Part shown: piece by piece, positions 16,112 to 24,881 of the stretch | Numbering within the stretch: the stretch's first letter is position 1 | Layout of the letters: each line of letters begins with the position of its first letter | Assembly (NCBI GenBank): GCA_046052145.1 | Contig: JBJOMW010000003.1 | Location: forward strand, 152,230 to 216,229 | Direction of reading: 5' to 3' | DNA from: Falsiroseomonas sp046052145 | Lineage (GTDB): Bacteria; Pseudomonadota; Alphaproteobacteria; Acetobacterales; Acetobacteraceae | DNA: 64,000 nucleotides | The notes under the pieces: generated by a model | What the model was told of the DNA's origin: nothing | The model's input: only the letters and a program-made list of their open reading frames with translations | Databases searched by the model: none | Program-made: the position numbers and the translations under genes

Positions 16112-16702
16112 TCATGGCGTTGCAAGGAACCAGCCGAAGCCCCCGACCAGCGCCCATCCGACGCTGCCGAGCACCGATAACGAAAAGGCAGCCGCCAGCA
16201 CGCCGAAGGCCGCGCCTGCAAGGATGACGACGCTGTCCTCCTCCATCATGCCGATCGCCATGACGAGGCAGGCCAGCGCCGGCGGCCCATTGGTCAGCGG
16301 CGTCGGCAGAACGACAATGGCCGCCAGCACCATGCACCAGGCGCCCACCAGCCGCTCGCCGGCGCGGCTGGTGACGATGGATGGGCGTGGCCGCACCAGC
16401 CGCTCCACGCGCCGCAGCCAGGGCGAGGCTTTCTCGATCATCGCCAGCAGCGCCGCGCCGCGCATGGCGCGCCGCGCGACGAAATCCGGCAGCCGGGGGG
16501 AAGGGCGGCCGAGCGCCAGTTGGGCGCAGATGATCAACATCGGCACGCCGACCAGCGGGCTGAGGAAGGGGACCCAGAAGGGCAGAAGGTTGGGCAGCGC
16601 CAACAGCATGATCAGCGCGCCATAGCCGCGCGGGCCGAGCGCCTCGATCAGTTCGCCGAAGGTCACGCGCTCCGCCGGCCAGGTCCGCAGGATGTCCTGC
16701 AC
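16112..16702 (-). CDS. ExoD-family membrane protein (second of two)
   Basis: A 196-residue paralogue of the neighbouring gene. It shares the VTFGELIEALGPRGYGA start, the loop RPRPSIVTSRAGERLVG and the same hydrophobic pattern (about 30-60, 120-145 and 155-190). The start is GTG 16702; the frame is open further upstream without an ATG, so the N-terminus is uncertain. The two genes probably form an operon and arose by duplication. They may form a heteromer, since the membrane cores are conserved but the loops differ. Confidence 0.82.
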   Translation of the reverse strand: MQDILRTWPAERVTFGELIEALGPRGYGALIMLLALPNLLPFWVPFLSPLVGVPMLIICAQLALGRPSPRLPDFVARRAMRGAALLAMIEKASPWLRRVERLVRPRPSIVTSRAGERLVGAWCMVLAAIVVLPTPLTNGPPALACLVMAIGMMEEDSVVILAGAAFGVLAAAFSLSVLGSVGWALVGGFGWFLATP

Positions 16703-16902
16703 CAGGTCCGAGACAGGTGTCGCGTGATCTTCGGCGGGCCGCGTGACCGGCGCCTCGTTCAGGCCGACGATGGCCAGGTCCCTTTGCCAACAGACACCGG
16801 CCGACCGCCGGGAAGCTTCCCCGCCCCACGCGTAGCATGCCGGCCGTACCCCCGACAGGGGCGCGACCGCGCATCAACATATCCGCGGTCGCCGCGCGCG
16901 AG

Positions 16903-17883
16903 TCATTCCGGCTGGAAGTTGGCGATCCGCATTAACTGTTCGCTGCGCTCGAAGTCACGCCGGATGAAGGCGGCGAACTCCGCCCCGCTCTCGGCCTTCG
17001 GGGTGATGCCAAGCGTCGCCACGCGCGCCAACACGTCGGGTTCGAACATGCCGGTGCGCAGCACCTCCGCGATGCGCCCCGTCACCTCCGCCGGCAGGCC
17101 GCGCGGACCCCACAGCCCCCACCAGGACTGGATGTCGAGGCCGGGCATCCCGGCTTCCGCTGCGGTCGGGATGTCGGGCGCGGCAGAACTGCGCTGCGGC
17201 GCGGTGATGGCCAGCCCCTTCACGCGCCCCGTGCGCACCTGCGGCAGGGTCGCCAGGATTGGGTCGAACATCAGCTGCACATTGCCCGCGACGACATCCG
17301 TCAGCGCCGGCGCGGTGCCGCGATAGGGGGCCTGGGTCAGATCGACGCCGACCTGTCGGACAAATTCGATGGTCGCCAGATGCCCCGCCGCACCCAGGGA
17401 GGAGACGGCGAAGGCCCATTCGCGCGGATTGGCACGCGCCGCGGCCACCACCTCTGCCAGGGTGTTCTGCGGGCGGTTCGCATTCATCACCAGCAGCAGC
17501 GGGCCCTCGCCCACGCGGGTGATCGGCAGCAGGTCGGCCACCGGGTCGTAGCCCGGGGCGCGCATCACCAGCCGCGCCAGGATCTGGATGGAGGCGGAGA
17601 ACAGCAGCGTGTAGCCATCCGCGGTCTCGCGCGCGACGGCCTGCCCGCCGACGGCGCCATTCGCGCCCGCGCGGTTCTCGACCACGAAGGTCTGGCCGAG
17701 CTTCTCCTGCAGCTTGGAGGCGGTGACGCGCGCCATCCCGTCGGTCGCGCCGCCGGGGGTGAAGGGCACGATGATCCGGACCGCCCGGTTCGGCCAGGCG
17801 CCCTGGCCATGCACCGCCGGCGCGGCCAGCAGGCTGCTGCCCATGGCCGTCCCGGCCAGGACGATGCTGCGACGACGCATCAT
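16903..17883 (-). CDS. Bug/TctC-family periplasmic solute receptor 1
   Basis: A 326-residue receptor with a twin-arginine-like RRR signal peptide ending in PAVHGQG. It has the family landmarks: PNRAVRIIVPFTPGGATDG (ligand-binding first loop), VVENRAGANGAVGG, and a second lobe with APYRGTAPALTDVVAGN. Bug proteins bind carboxylates in the periplasm and usually feed a TctAB permease, but none is encoded in this window. This gene stands alone, in the opposite direction to its right neighbour. Which acid it binds cannot be told. Confidence 0.92.
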   Translation of the reverse strand: MMRRRSIVLAGTAMGSSLLAAPAVHGQGAWPNRAVRIIVPFTPGGATDGMARVTASKLQEKLGQTFVVENRAGANGAVGGQAVARETADGYTLLFSASIQILARLVMRAPGYDPVADLLPITRVGEGPLLLVMNANRPQNTLAEVVAAARANPREWAFAVSSLGAAGHLATIEFVRQVGVDLTQAPYRGTAPALTDVVAGNVQLMFDPILATLPQVRTGRVKGLAITAPQRSSAAPDIPTAAEAGMPGLDIQSWWGLWGPRGLPAEVTGRIAEVLRTGMFEPDVLARVATLGITPKAESGAEFAAFIRRDFERSEQLMRIANFQPE

Positions 17884-17986
17884 GAACCTTGCTCTCCCTT
17901 TGTGACGCTCCCACCCAGGTGATGGCGGGAAAGCCGGAGCTTTGCAACAAATGTCCGTATGGTACCCGCCCCATTATAGTTTGACC

Positions 17987-18102
17987 TGCGGCCCGAAGGG
18001 CCGAGGCCGCGAATGCGGCCCGCGGCTTATGCCGCGAAGCCAAGCCGCGCGGAGGCGCGGCGCCCGGCGTCTGAGGGGCACGAAGGTGAAACCTTCGTGC
18101 GC
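17987..18102 (+). repeat. Dispersed palindromic repeat, family A, copy 1 (116 bp)
   Basis: Identical over 116 bases to 59121-59236, and related to 24882-25024 in the opposite orientation. It is a chain of GC-rich palindromes. It ends in a hairpin with 9-bp arms GCACGAAGG/CCTTCGTGC around TGAAA, preceded by CTGAGGG. This copy ends 20 bp before the DUF1194 gene start, which also has its own AAGGGGG ribosome-binding site. Confidence 0.9.
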
Positions 18103-18122
18103 GTGGTTGGAAAGGGGGCCGC

Positions 18123-18743
18123 ATGGACCCGGTGGATGTCGCCCTCTGTCTGGCGATGGATGTCTCGGCGAGCGTGGATTTCGACGAATTCGGCCTGATG
18201 GCCGCTGGCACCGCCGCGGCCTTGCGCGACCCCGCCGTGCTGGCCGCCGCGACCTCCGGCCCGCGGCGCGCGGCCGCGCTCTGCCTGCTGCTGTGGTCGG
18301 GCACCGGCGCGCAGGATGTCGCGCTCGGCTGGACCCGGCTCGACGGGCCGGAGGCCGCGGCCGCGATCGCGGAAGCCATTGAGACGACGCCGCGCCTGCC
18401 CCCGCCCGGCGCGACGGCCTTGGGGGAGGGGATGGCAGCCGGCCTTGCGCTGCTGGCCCGCTTCCCCGGTGAGGCCACACGGCTGGTGATGGATGTCTCC
18501 GGCGATGGGCGGCACAACCAGGGCCGCGCCCCCGCGCCGGTGCGCGACCTGGCGGTGGCGGCGGGCCTGACCATCAACGGCCTCGCCATCCTGAATGAGG
18601 AGCCGGACCTCCTGGCCCATTACGCGGAGGAGGTGATCGGCGGCCCCGGCAGCTTCGCGATGAGCTGCGCCGACTACGACGATTTCGCCGAGGCGATCCT
18701 CCGGAAGCTGCGGCGCGAGCTGTCGGGCGCGCTGGTGGCCTGA
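18123..18743 (+). CDS. DUF1194 protein with a von Willebrand factor A-like fold
   Basis: A 206-residue protein. The N-terminal ALCLAMDVSASVDFDEF contains the D-x-S-x-S metal-ion-dependent adhesion motif. LVMDVSGDGRHNQG and a central T (GATALGEGMAAG) supply the other expected MIDAS residues. Together these identify DUF1194, a VWA-like family common in alphaproteobacteria. Most relatives have a signal peptide; this one has none visible, so it may be cytoplasmic, or its start may be misplaced. A GACGCAC/GTGCGTC hairpin overlaps the stop and may end transcription. The partner protein is unknown. Confidence 0.85.
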   Translation: MDPVDVALCLAMDVSASVDFDEFGLMAAGTAAALRDPAVLAAATSGPRRAAALCLLLWSGTGAQDVALGWTRLDGPEAAAAIAEAIETTPRLPPPGATALGEGMAAGLALLARFPGEATRLVMDVSGDGRHNQGRAPAPVRDLAVAAGLTINGLAILNEEPDLLAHYAEEVIGGPGSFAMSCADYDDFAEAILRKLRRELSGALVA

Positions 18744-18879
18744 CGCACGAGGCTGGTGCGTCGCCAGCCCCGCAGCCGCCCAGATCTTTCTCGTTTCGCC
18801 CGGTATTCAGGGGCTTCCGGCAGGGCGTGGGCGCGGGCATACCAACCCAATACGCGCGCGCATTCCGGAACCCTTCCCC

Positions 18880-19998
18880 ATGCTCATCCTGTTGCCCGGC
18901 CCCGTGCAGACCCGCCCCGAGGTCCGTGCCGTGATGTCCGACGACATCGCCCCCTGGGATGCCGAATTCCGCGCCGAATACGCCGCGATGCGTCCGCGCA
19001 TCGTCGCCATCGCCGGCGGCGTCGAGGGCGAGCATGTCTCGCTGCCGCTGCCCGGCTGCGGCCACATGGTGGTCGAAGCCGCGATCCGTACCTTCGTGCC
19101 TGCCGGTGGCAAGGTGCTGGTGGTGCAGAATGGCGGCTATGCCGATCGCCTGGCGCGGCTCGCGGCCGAGGCCGGGCGCATCGTCGTGCCGCTGCACGGC
19201 CCCGACCACGAACCGGTCGGGCCCGAGAAATTGGCCGCCGCGCTGGCCGCGAACCCGGATGTCTCCCACGTCGCCATCGTGGTCAGCGAGACGGGCACCG
19301 GCATCGTCAACGATCCCGGCATCCTCGGCCCGGTGATCCGCGCCGCGGGCAAGCGGCTGATCTGCGACGCCGTCTCGGGCTTCGCGGCGCTGCCCTTCCG
19401 CATGGCCGATCATCCGGAATGCGATGTCGTCGTCTTCACCTCCAACAAGTGCCTGGAAGGGCTGCCGGGCTTCGGTTTCGCGGTGGCGCCCATCGCGCGG
19501 CTCGAAGCGTGCAAGGGCAATGCCGGGTCCTGGGTGATGGACCTCGCCGATGTCTATGCCCACGCGCTGCGCGACGGCTGGGGCAGCTTCCGTTTCACGC
19601 CCGCGGTGCAGGCGCTGCGGGCCTTCCGCGTGGCGATGGATATCTACGAGGCCGAGGGCGGCCAGCCCGCGCGCCTCGCGCGGTACCGCCGCAACAGCGA
19701 GGTCTGGTACGAGGGCCTGCAGGCGCTGGGCTTCCGCCCCTATGTCGCGAAGCACCACCAGGGCCCGATTGTCGTCGTGGTGCACCAGCCCGAGCATCCG
19801 GCCTGGAACTTCCATGACTTCCTGGCCCGGATGAAGGCGCGCGGCGTCATCATCAGCCTGCACTTCACCACGAAGGCGCCGACCATGCGCCTTGGCTGCA
19901 TCGGCGCGATCGACGAGACGAATGTCCGCTTCGCGCTGGCGCAGATGCAGGCTGTGCTGGCGGAGATGGGCATCGCCCCGCGCGCCGCGGCAGCCTGA
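18880..19998 (+). CDS. Class V PLP-dependent aminotransferase, PhnW-like
   Basis: A 372-residue aminotransferase. The start LLPGPVQTRPEVRAVM and the APWDAEFRAEY segment, the VVSETGTGIVNDPG loop, the aspartate in CDAVSGFAALP and the PLP lysine in FTSNKCLEGLPGFGF all match the 2-aminoethylphosphonate:pyruvate transaminase branch. The serine-glyoxylate and alanine-glyoxylate transaminases are close relatives and cannot be excluded. No phosphonate transport or cleavage gene lies nearby, so the physiological substrate is open. Confidence 0.85.
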   Translation: MLILLPGPVQTRPEVRAVMSDDIAPWDAEFRAEYAAMRPRIVAIAGGVEGEHVSLPLPGCGHMVVEAAIRTFVPAGGKVLVVQNGGYADRLARLAAEAGRIVVPLHGPDHEPVGPEKLAAALAANPDVSHVAIVVSETGTGIVNDPGILGPVIRAAGKRLICDAVSGFAALPFRMADHPECDVVVFTSNKCLEGLPGFGFAVAPIARLEACKGNAGSWVMDLADVYAHALRDGWGSFRFTPAVQALRAFRVAMDIYEAEGGQPARLARYRRNSEVWYEGLQALGFRPYVAKHHQGPIVVVVHQPEHPAWNFHDFLARMKARGVIISLHFTTKAPTMRLGCIGAIDETNVRFALAQMQAVLAEMGIAPRAAAA

Positions 19999-20037
19999 CA
20001 TGCCGCGCGGCGCCGGGCCGCTCGGGTAGGGCAGGGC

Positions 20038-21000
20038 ATGGGCCGCCGCGCCCCGTTGCCCCGGCTGTTGCCGATGGCTGGTCTGCTGGGCCTGCTCGGT
20101 ACCAGCCCCGCCGAGGCGCAGCAGGTGCGGCTCAGCGCAGAGCGCGCGGCTGCGGTCGCGCTGGGCGTGGTGGGCGTGACCTCGATGCCGGATGGCACGG
20201 TCTCGGACCTGACGATCGAGCGCAGCGGTGGCGAATCGTCGCAGCTCTTCACCTGGCAACTCGGCGCGGGCTTCACCGTCTCTGAGGATTTCCCGCTCTA
20301 TCTTGAGGGTTTTCTCGGCTATGCGCGGTATGACCCCGCCGCGATCGTCTCCAATGGTCAGCAATCCACCCGCCTGCCGCTGCGCTGGAACGCCTTCTCG
20401 GGCACGGGCGGCGTCGGCTGGTCCTTTGCCCTCAATGACCGGTTGCAGCTGCGCCCTATCCTGAACTTCAGCCTTGGCTACGTTGCGAGCGACGTGGCGC
20501 TGGCCGGCGAGCTGCTCAATATCCTGACCGGTATCGACATTGAGGCGCTGCAGACCCGCCAGGCCCTCACTGGGGGCCTGGGTGGGGCGCTGGTGCTGGC
20601 GTGGTATGATTACCGGCCCGACTACGAATTCGAGGTGGAGCTGCGCCTGTCGCGGATGCGCTTCTCCACGCTGCCGGCCAATGAGCGTGGGCTCGATGTC
20701 ACCTCGGACAGTGCCGCCGCCGGCCTCTGGGCGCGCTATCGTTGGCCGACCGGCGCCGAGGCCTTCGGCCGCCCGACCCGCTGGGTGCTCGAGGGCTACC
20801 ATTCCGAGTTCTTCCGCGCGCAGCGCGAGGTGCTCGGCATCGACCGGCTGACACGGCTCGGCGGTGGCATCGAACTCGATGTGGGCCGCTGGGAACTCGG
20901 CGCGGTGGGCCTCTACCTGCAGCGCCTGCGGCTCAGCGGCAACGTGCTGTTCGGGGAGGATGTGCGGGGCTGGTCCGTCGGGATCGGGATGAGCTTCTGA
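20038..21000 (+). CDS. Outer-membrane beta-barrel protein, unknown function
   Basis: A 320-residue protein with a signal peptide cleaved near SPAEAQQ. The mature part is a series of alternating aromatic/hydrophobic strands (for example YLEGFLGYARYD, LQLRPILNFSLGY, WYDYRPDYEFEVELRLSR), ending with a terminal phenylalanine (VGIGMSF). Both features are diagnostic of outer-membrane barrels, here probably 10-12 strands. I do not recognise the family. It follows the aminotransferase by 40 bp and may be co-transcribed, with no obvious functional link. Confidence 0.75.
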   Translation: MGRRAPLPRLLPMAGLLGLLGTSPAEAQQVRLSAERAAAVALGVVGVTSMPDGTVSDLTIERSGGESSQLFTWQLGAGFTVSEDFPLYLEGFLGYARYDPAAIVSNGQQSTRLPLRWNAFSGTGGVGWSFALNDRLQLRPILNFSLGYVASDVALAGELLNILTGIDIEALQTRQALTGGLGGALVLAWYDYRPDYEFEVELRLSRMRFSTLPANERGLDVTSDSAAAGLWARYRWPTGAEAFGRPTRWVLEGYHSEFFRAQREVLGIDRLTRLGGGIELDVGRWELGAVGLYLQRLRLSGNVLFGEDVRGWSVGIGMSF

Positions 21001-21088
21001 TCCCGGCAGTCGTGGTCCATGACGGCCACACAGTGTTGCGGCCCCCACGGGTCCAGGGCGCCGCGGGCCGGATCATGCGCGCCCGACG

Positions 21089-21116
21089 CCACACACGGTG
21101 GTGGTGCCGTGTGTGG
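21089..21116. terminator. Perfect 10-bp hairpin between convergent genes
   Basis: The arms CCACACACGG and CCGTGTGTGG surround an 8-base loop, in the gap between the barrel-protein gene and the opposing DUF3052-like gene. There is no U-tract on either side, so it is a possible bidirectional or Rho-assisted terminator. Confidence 0.45.
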
Positions 21117-21154
21117 GCTGGCTATGCCGTTGGGGTAGCGGGCGGTGGTGCCGG

Positions 21155-21550
21155 TCAGGCGCCGGCGCGCATCACCTTCGGGATTTCTTCCCGGAAGCGG
21201 AAGCGCAGCGCCGACCAGGTGTCATCGAGGGCGATCTGCGTGACCGGCAGCAGCCCCTCGCTGGTGATGGGATCCCAGCCATGGTCGCGGTCGAGGTCGG
21301 ACCGCACGGGCCCGCTCTTCTTCGGATAAGCGAGCCATAGCCGCGCCCCGATGCCATAGAGATTGAGCGCGCGCGGCGCGATCGTCCGCAGCGTCGCCTT
21401 GTCCGCAGCAAAGGCCAGAATCAAATCGGCCGCGGCGGTGGCGCCGCTCGGCAGGCCAAAGGTCAGCCCCGGGGGGTTGCCGATCACCGCGCAGGCCATT
21501 CCAGGCCGGTAGCCGAGCTTCCTGGCCACCTCCCCGATCACGACGCCCAT
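21155..21550 (-). CDS. DUF3052-like protein
   Basis: A 131-residue protein. ARKLGYRPGMACAVIGNPPG, an LILAFAADKATLRTIAP segment, the AYPKKSG motif and TWSALRFRFREE match the small DUF3052 family, which resembles a stripped methyltransferase-like fold and has no known activity. I start it at ATG 21550, because relatives begin shortly before the first motif; an in-frame extension to 21616 has no similarity. It converges with the barrel gene and is divergent from the MaoC/PTA gene. Confidence 0.7.
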   Translation of the reverse strand: MGVVIGEVARKLGYRPGMACAVIGNPPGLTFGLPSGATAAADLILAFAADKATLRTIAPRALNLYGIGARLWLAYPKKSGPVRSDLDRDHGWDPITSEGLLPVTQIALDDTWSALRFRFREEIPKVMRAGA

Positions 21551-21734
21551 CGTACAGCCAGTTCCGTCACAGAGTTGCCAATAAGGGCGCCCCCTTAGCT
21601 CAGATCGGACAGCCATGCAGCCTTAATCTTCGGCGGGTCCGCCCTGCGTTTTTCGCCCGCCACCTCCGGCCGGCCGTCCGGTGCCGGCTTTCGCAGTGGA
21701 CATGGGCGGGTCGGACGGAGAATGCTGCACTGCA

Positions 21735-23063
21735 ATGAGCGACGCGCCCGCCCCCCCTGCGTCCCCCGCCGCCTCGCCCCCCGCCTTCCCCAAGGGCGCG
21801 CGGCATGTTCTGGCCCATCGGGTGACGGCGGCTGAACTTGCCCCGGTCGCCGCGCTGCTCGGATCGAGCGACCCGGCCCTATCCAGCCGCTCCGCCGCGA
21901 CCCTGATGACCCGGCTGCTGGTCTCCCGCTTTCCCGGCCCCGGCACCCGGCTGCTGCGAGAGGATTTCCGCTTCGCCGGCCAGTTGCTGGCCGATGAGGA
22001 GGTCGAACTCTCCGCCGAGGTCGCCGGCACCGCCGCGCCCGGCGTGCTGACCATCGCCTGCCAGGTGCGCAAGCCGGATGGGACGTTGGTGCTGGACGGC
22101 ATGGCGGAGGTCATCCCCCCTTCCGTCGTGCCGGCCACCGCCGACCTGCCCTTCGACATCCAGCCGCGGCGGATGCTGCAGATCCTGCTCGGCCGCTGCC
22201 GTGCCCTGCCGCCGCTGCCCACCGCCATCGTCCATCCCTGCGACGCGGCCAGCCTGGAGGGTGCTTTCCTCGCCGCCCGGCAGGGGCTGATCCGCCCCAT
22301 CCTGGTCGGTCCCGAAGCGCGGATCCGGGCCGCGGCAGAGGAAGCAGGCCTTGACCTCGCGGGGGTGGAGGTCGTGGCCACGCCCCACAGCCATGCCAGC
22401 GCCGAGCAGGCCGTGGCGCTGGTTGGCCAGGGCCGCGCCGCGGCGCTGATGAAGGGCAGCCTGCACACCGACGAATTGCTGGGCGCCGCGCTCACGCATG
22501 AGGCGGGGCTGCGCACTGAGCGCCGGGTGAGCCATGCTTTCGTGATGGACGCGCCGCTCTATCCGCGGCTGCTGATCATCACCGATGCCGCGGTGAACAT
22601 CGCCCCCGAACTGGAGGCCAAGGCCGATATCGTGCGCAACGCGCTGCGCCTGGCCGCCGCCATCGGGATCGAGCTGCCGCGGGTCGCGCTGCTGGCGGCG
22701 GTGGAGACGGTGACCCCGCGCATGCCCTCGACGATCGAGGCCGCGGCGCTCTGCAAAATGGCCGAGCGCGGGCAGATCATGGGCGGCATCCTCGACGGCC
22801 CGCTGGCCTTCGACAATGCGGTGAGCGAGGCGGCGGCGAAGGCCAAGGGAATCGTCAGCCCGGTGGCCGGCCGCGCCGATATCCTGGTGGTGCCCGAGAT
22901 CGAGAGCGGCAACATGCTGGCGAAGCAGCTTGCCCTGCTCGGCGGGGCGGAGAGCGCGGGGATCGTGCTCGGGCTGCGCGTGCCGGTGGCGCTGACCAGC
23001 CGCAGCGACGATGCGACATCGCGCCTCGCTTCCGCCGCGCTGCTGCGGCTGATGGCGGGCTGA
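21735..23063 (+). CDS. Bifunctional MaoC-like hydratase / phosphate acetyl(butyryl)transferase
   Basis: A 442-residue fusion. Residues about 15-135 form a hot-dog (MaoC-like) domain. Residues about 145-440 are a phosphotransacylase with ALMKGSLHTDELLGA, RVSHAFVMDAPLYPR and the IVSPVAGRADILVVPEIESGNML signature near the C-terminus. Fused proteins of this type are known in proteobacteria and are thought to link acyl-CoA and acyl-phosphate pools. The hot-dog domain here shows no obvious MaoC catalytic Asp/His pair and may be structural. An acetate kinase usually follows, but here the next gene is on the other strand. Confidence 0.88.
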   Translation: MSDAPAPPASPAASPPAFPKGARHVLAHRVTAAELAPVAALLGSSDPALSSRSAATLMTRLLVSRFPGPGTRLLREDFRFAGQLLADEEVELSAEVAGTAAPGVLTIACQVRKPDGTLVLDGMAEVIPPSVVPATADLPFDIQPRRMLQILLGRCRALPPLPTAIVHPCDAASLEGAFLAARQGLIRPILVGPEARIRAAAEEAGLDLAGVEVVATPHSHASAEQAVALVGQGRAAALMKGSLHTDELLGAALTHEAGLRTERRVSHAFVMDAPLYPRLLIITDAAVNIAPELEAKADIVRNALRLAAAIGIELPRVALLAAVETVTPRMPSTIEAAALCKMAERGQIMGGILDGPLAFDNAVSEAAAKAKGIVSPVAGRADILVVPEIESGNMLAKQLALLGGAESAGIVLGLRVPVALTSRSDDATSRLASAALLRLMAG

Positions 23064-23087
23064 GCGGGACTCCGCGCCGCGGAGAGC

Positions 23088-23387
23088 TTATCCGCCCGCC
23101 TGCGCAGCGCGCAGCGCGCGGCGCAGCTTAGCGATCCCGGTGCGCACATGGCCCGTGCCGCAGAGCCGCAGGCCTTCCTCGGCCAGGCTCCGCGCCGGCT
23201 CGACCAGGCCATAGGGCTGCTCCGCCAGCCGGCCGGCAAGCTCGGCGCAATAGGCCGTGCTGTCGGTGGTCACGCGGACCGGGCCGTCGGCAGCGGCGGC
23301 AGCCAGTGGCACGCTGAGCAGCGCGATCACCAGCGCCAGCTGGACGGCGGGGAGGAGGGAAGCCATGGCCACTATTTTGGGGGGCAT
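23088..23387 (-). CDS. Small exported hypothetical protein with two cysteines
   Basis: A 99-residue protein starting at ATG 23387 (GCGGAG upstream). The signal peptide spans about 1-33 (cleavage after LAAAAA). The mature part of about 65 residues is helical, with cysteines in STAYCAELAG and EGLRLCGTGHV that could pair in the periplasm, and ends with a basic helix. Its position 37 bp downstream of the sensor kinase, on the same strand, suggests that it belongs to that operon, perhaps as an accessory or target. Relatives beside two-component systems are often simply annotated as hypothetical. Confidence 0.7.
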   Translation of the reverse strand: MPPKIVAMASLLPAVQLALVIALLSVPLAAAAADGPVRVTTDSTAYCAELAGRLAEQPYGLVEPARSLAEEGLRLCGTGHVRTGIAKLRRALRAAQAGG

Positions 23388-23424
23388 GGCCGCTCCGCAC
23401 CATGTCGCGGCCATGAAAGCAGGG

Positions 23425-24876
23425 TCATGATTGCGCCGCCCCCGGCGCGGCAAGGCCCGGGGCGCCCTGGGGCAGTCGCAGCGCGACTCGGAGCCCCGGC
23501 CGTGCGGCGGCCGGATGCGTCTCGCCCAGCACCACATCCCCGCCATGCAGCGCCGCGACTGCGCGGACCAGCGACAGGCCGAGCCCGGAGCCCGGCGTGC
23601 TGCGCGCCGCATCGGCGCGGAAGAAGCGCTCGCCCGCGCGCTCGCGGTCGGCGGCGGGCATGCCGGGGCCGTCATCGGCCACCGCGATCTCCAGCAGCCC
23701 CGCCTCGGCCCGGGCCGAGAGGGTCACGGTGCCGCCCTCGGGCGTGAACTTCAGCGCGTTGTCGAGCAGGTTCGTCACCGCCTGGCCCAGCAGGTCGCGG
23801 TCGCCGACCAGCGGCAGCCGCGCGGGCAGGCGGACCTCCAGATGCTGCTCATGCGCCTCTGCCGCCGCGCCATAGAGCTCGGCCAGGTCGGTCAGCATCG
23901 GTGCGAGGTCGGTGGCGGCAAAGGCGGCCCGGCGCGATCCCGCCTCGACCTCGGCGATGCGCAGAACCGCCTGGAAGATACGGGCGATGCCGTCGAGGTC
24001 GGCGATGCCCTGCTCGATCGCCGCGCGCAGCTGCTCCGCGTCGTCCGCCGAGACGAGGGCTTCCTCAAGCTTGGCGCGGGCGCGGGCGATCGGCGTGCGG
24101 AGGTCATGGGCGATGGCGTCGGAGACGCCGCGCACGCCCTCCATCAGCTGCGCGATGCGGTCGAGCATTGCGTTCATGGTCTTGCCGAGCTTGTCGAATT
24201 CGTCGTCGCGCTCCGACAGCGGCACGCGCGGCGTCAGGTCGCCCGCGCCGATCACCTCCGCCGTGCGATAGGCAGGCCGCAGCCGGCGTTCCAGCGCGCG
24301 GCGCAGCATCCAGGCGCCGAGCAGCGCGAGCGCCGCCGACGCCATGGCCGCCCAGGCAATCCCGCCAGAGAGCAGCGCGCGCAGCCGCAGCTTTTCCGCC
24401 ACGTCGCGCCCGACCAGCAGCCGGTGCCCGCCGCCGAGCTCGACGCGCAGCAGCCGCGCTTCGGTCATGGAGCCATCGCGTTGCAGGGGCAGGCGCAGCC
24501 AGGGCTGATCGCCCTGCGCTTCCGGCGGCCAGGCGCTAAGGTTGCCGGCGATCGCCTGCCCCTCGGGCCCGACCAGCAGGTAGAGCGCCTCGTTCTGCAC
24601 ATCCACGGCCAGCCGATCGGCGATCGCGGCCGCCAGTGCCTCGATCCCGCCGGCGCGGCGGCGTTCGACAAGGGCCGTGGCATCGGCACGGATCGCCGCT
24701 TCCACCTGGCGGTCGAGCGCGCCCGCGGTGTTCCACCACAGCACCACCGCCGCGGCGGTCGCGGCGGCGGCGAAGATCGCGGTGAAGAGCAGCGCGAAGC
24801 GCCCGGAGGCGCTGCGCAGCAGGCCGAGCAGCGGCGGCTCGAAGCTCGGGCTGCGGGTGGCGGGCGGCGGGCTCAC
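23425..24876 (-). CDS. Two-component sensor histidine kinase
   Basis: A 483-residue membrane kinase. It has two transmembrane segments (about 28-48 and 170-190) flanking a periplasmic sensor of about 120 residues, then HAMP (about 192-245). The phosphoacceptor is H257 (AIAHDLRTPIARA). The ATP-binding domain has LLDNALKF (N box), ADDGPGMP (G1) and GSGLGLSLV (G2). It starts with GTG and has no conventional ribosome-binding site; instead the repeat element ends seven bases upstream (see findings). The response-regulator gene lies upstream on the same strand. The signal is unknown. Confidence 0.93.
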   Translation of the reverse strand: MSPPPATRSPSFEPPLLGLLRSASGRFALLFTAIFAAAATAAAVVLWWNTAGALDRQVEAAIRADATALVERRRAGGIEALAAAIADRLAVDVQNEALYLLVGPEGQAIAGNLSAWPPEAQGDQPWLRLPLQRDGSMTEARLLRVELGGGHRLLVGRDVAEKLRLRALLSGGIAWAAMASAALALLGAWMLRRALERRLRPAYRTAEVIGAGDLTPRVPLSERDDEFDKLGKTMNAMLDRIAQLMEGVRGVSDAIAHDLRTPIARARAKLEEALVSADDAEQLRAAIEQGIADLDGIARIFQAVLRIAEVEAGSRRAAFAATDLAPMLTDLAELYGAAAEAHEQHLEVRLPARLPLVGDRDLLGQAVTNLLDNALKFTPEGGTVTLSARAEAGLLEIAVADDGPGMPAADRERAGERFFRADAARSTPGSGLGLSLVRAVAALHGGDVVLGETHPAAARPGLRVALRLPQGAPGLAAPGAAQS

Positions 24877-24881
24877 ATCAA

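Noticed and set aside
17980..18110. CRISPR-like repeat at the family A copies
   Set aside because: Copies are tens of kilobases apart, with no regular spacers or cas genes. They are dispersed palindromic elements.
18574..21048. 824-codon minus-strand frame opposite the aminotransferase and barrel genes
   Set aside because: A long shadow frame produced by GC-rich codon bias. The plus-strand genes have clear motifs.
21585..21650. tRNA-like stretch (GCGCCC..TTAGCTCAG..GGACAGCC)
   Set aside because: The D-arm-like sequence has no matching stem partner. No anticodon arm or TTC-type T-loop follows, so it is not a tRNA gene.
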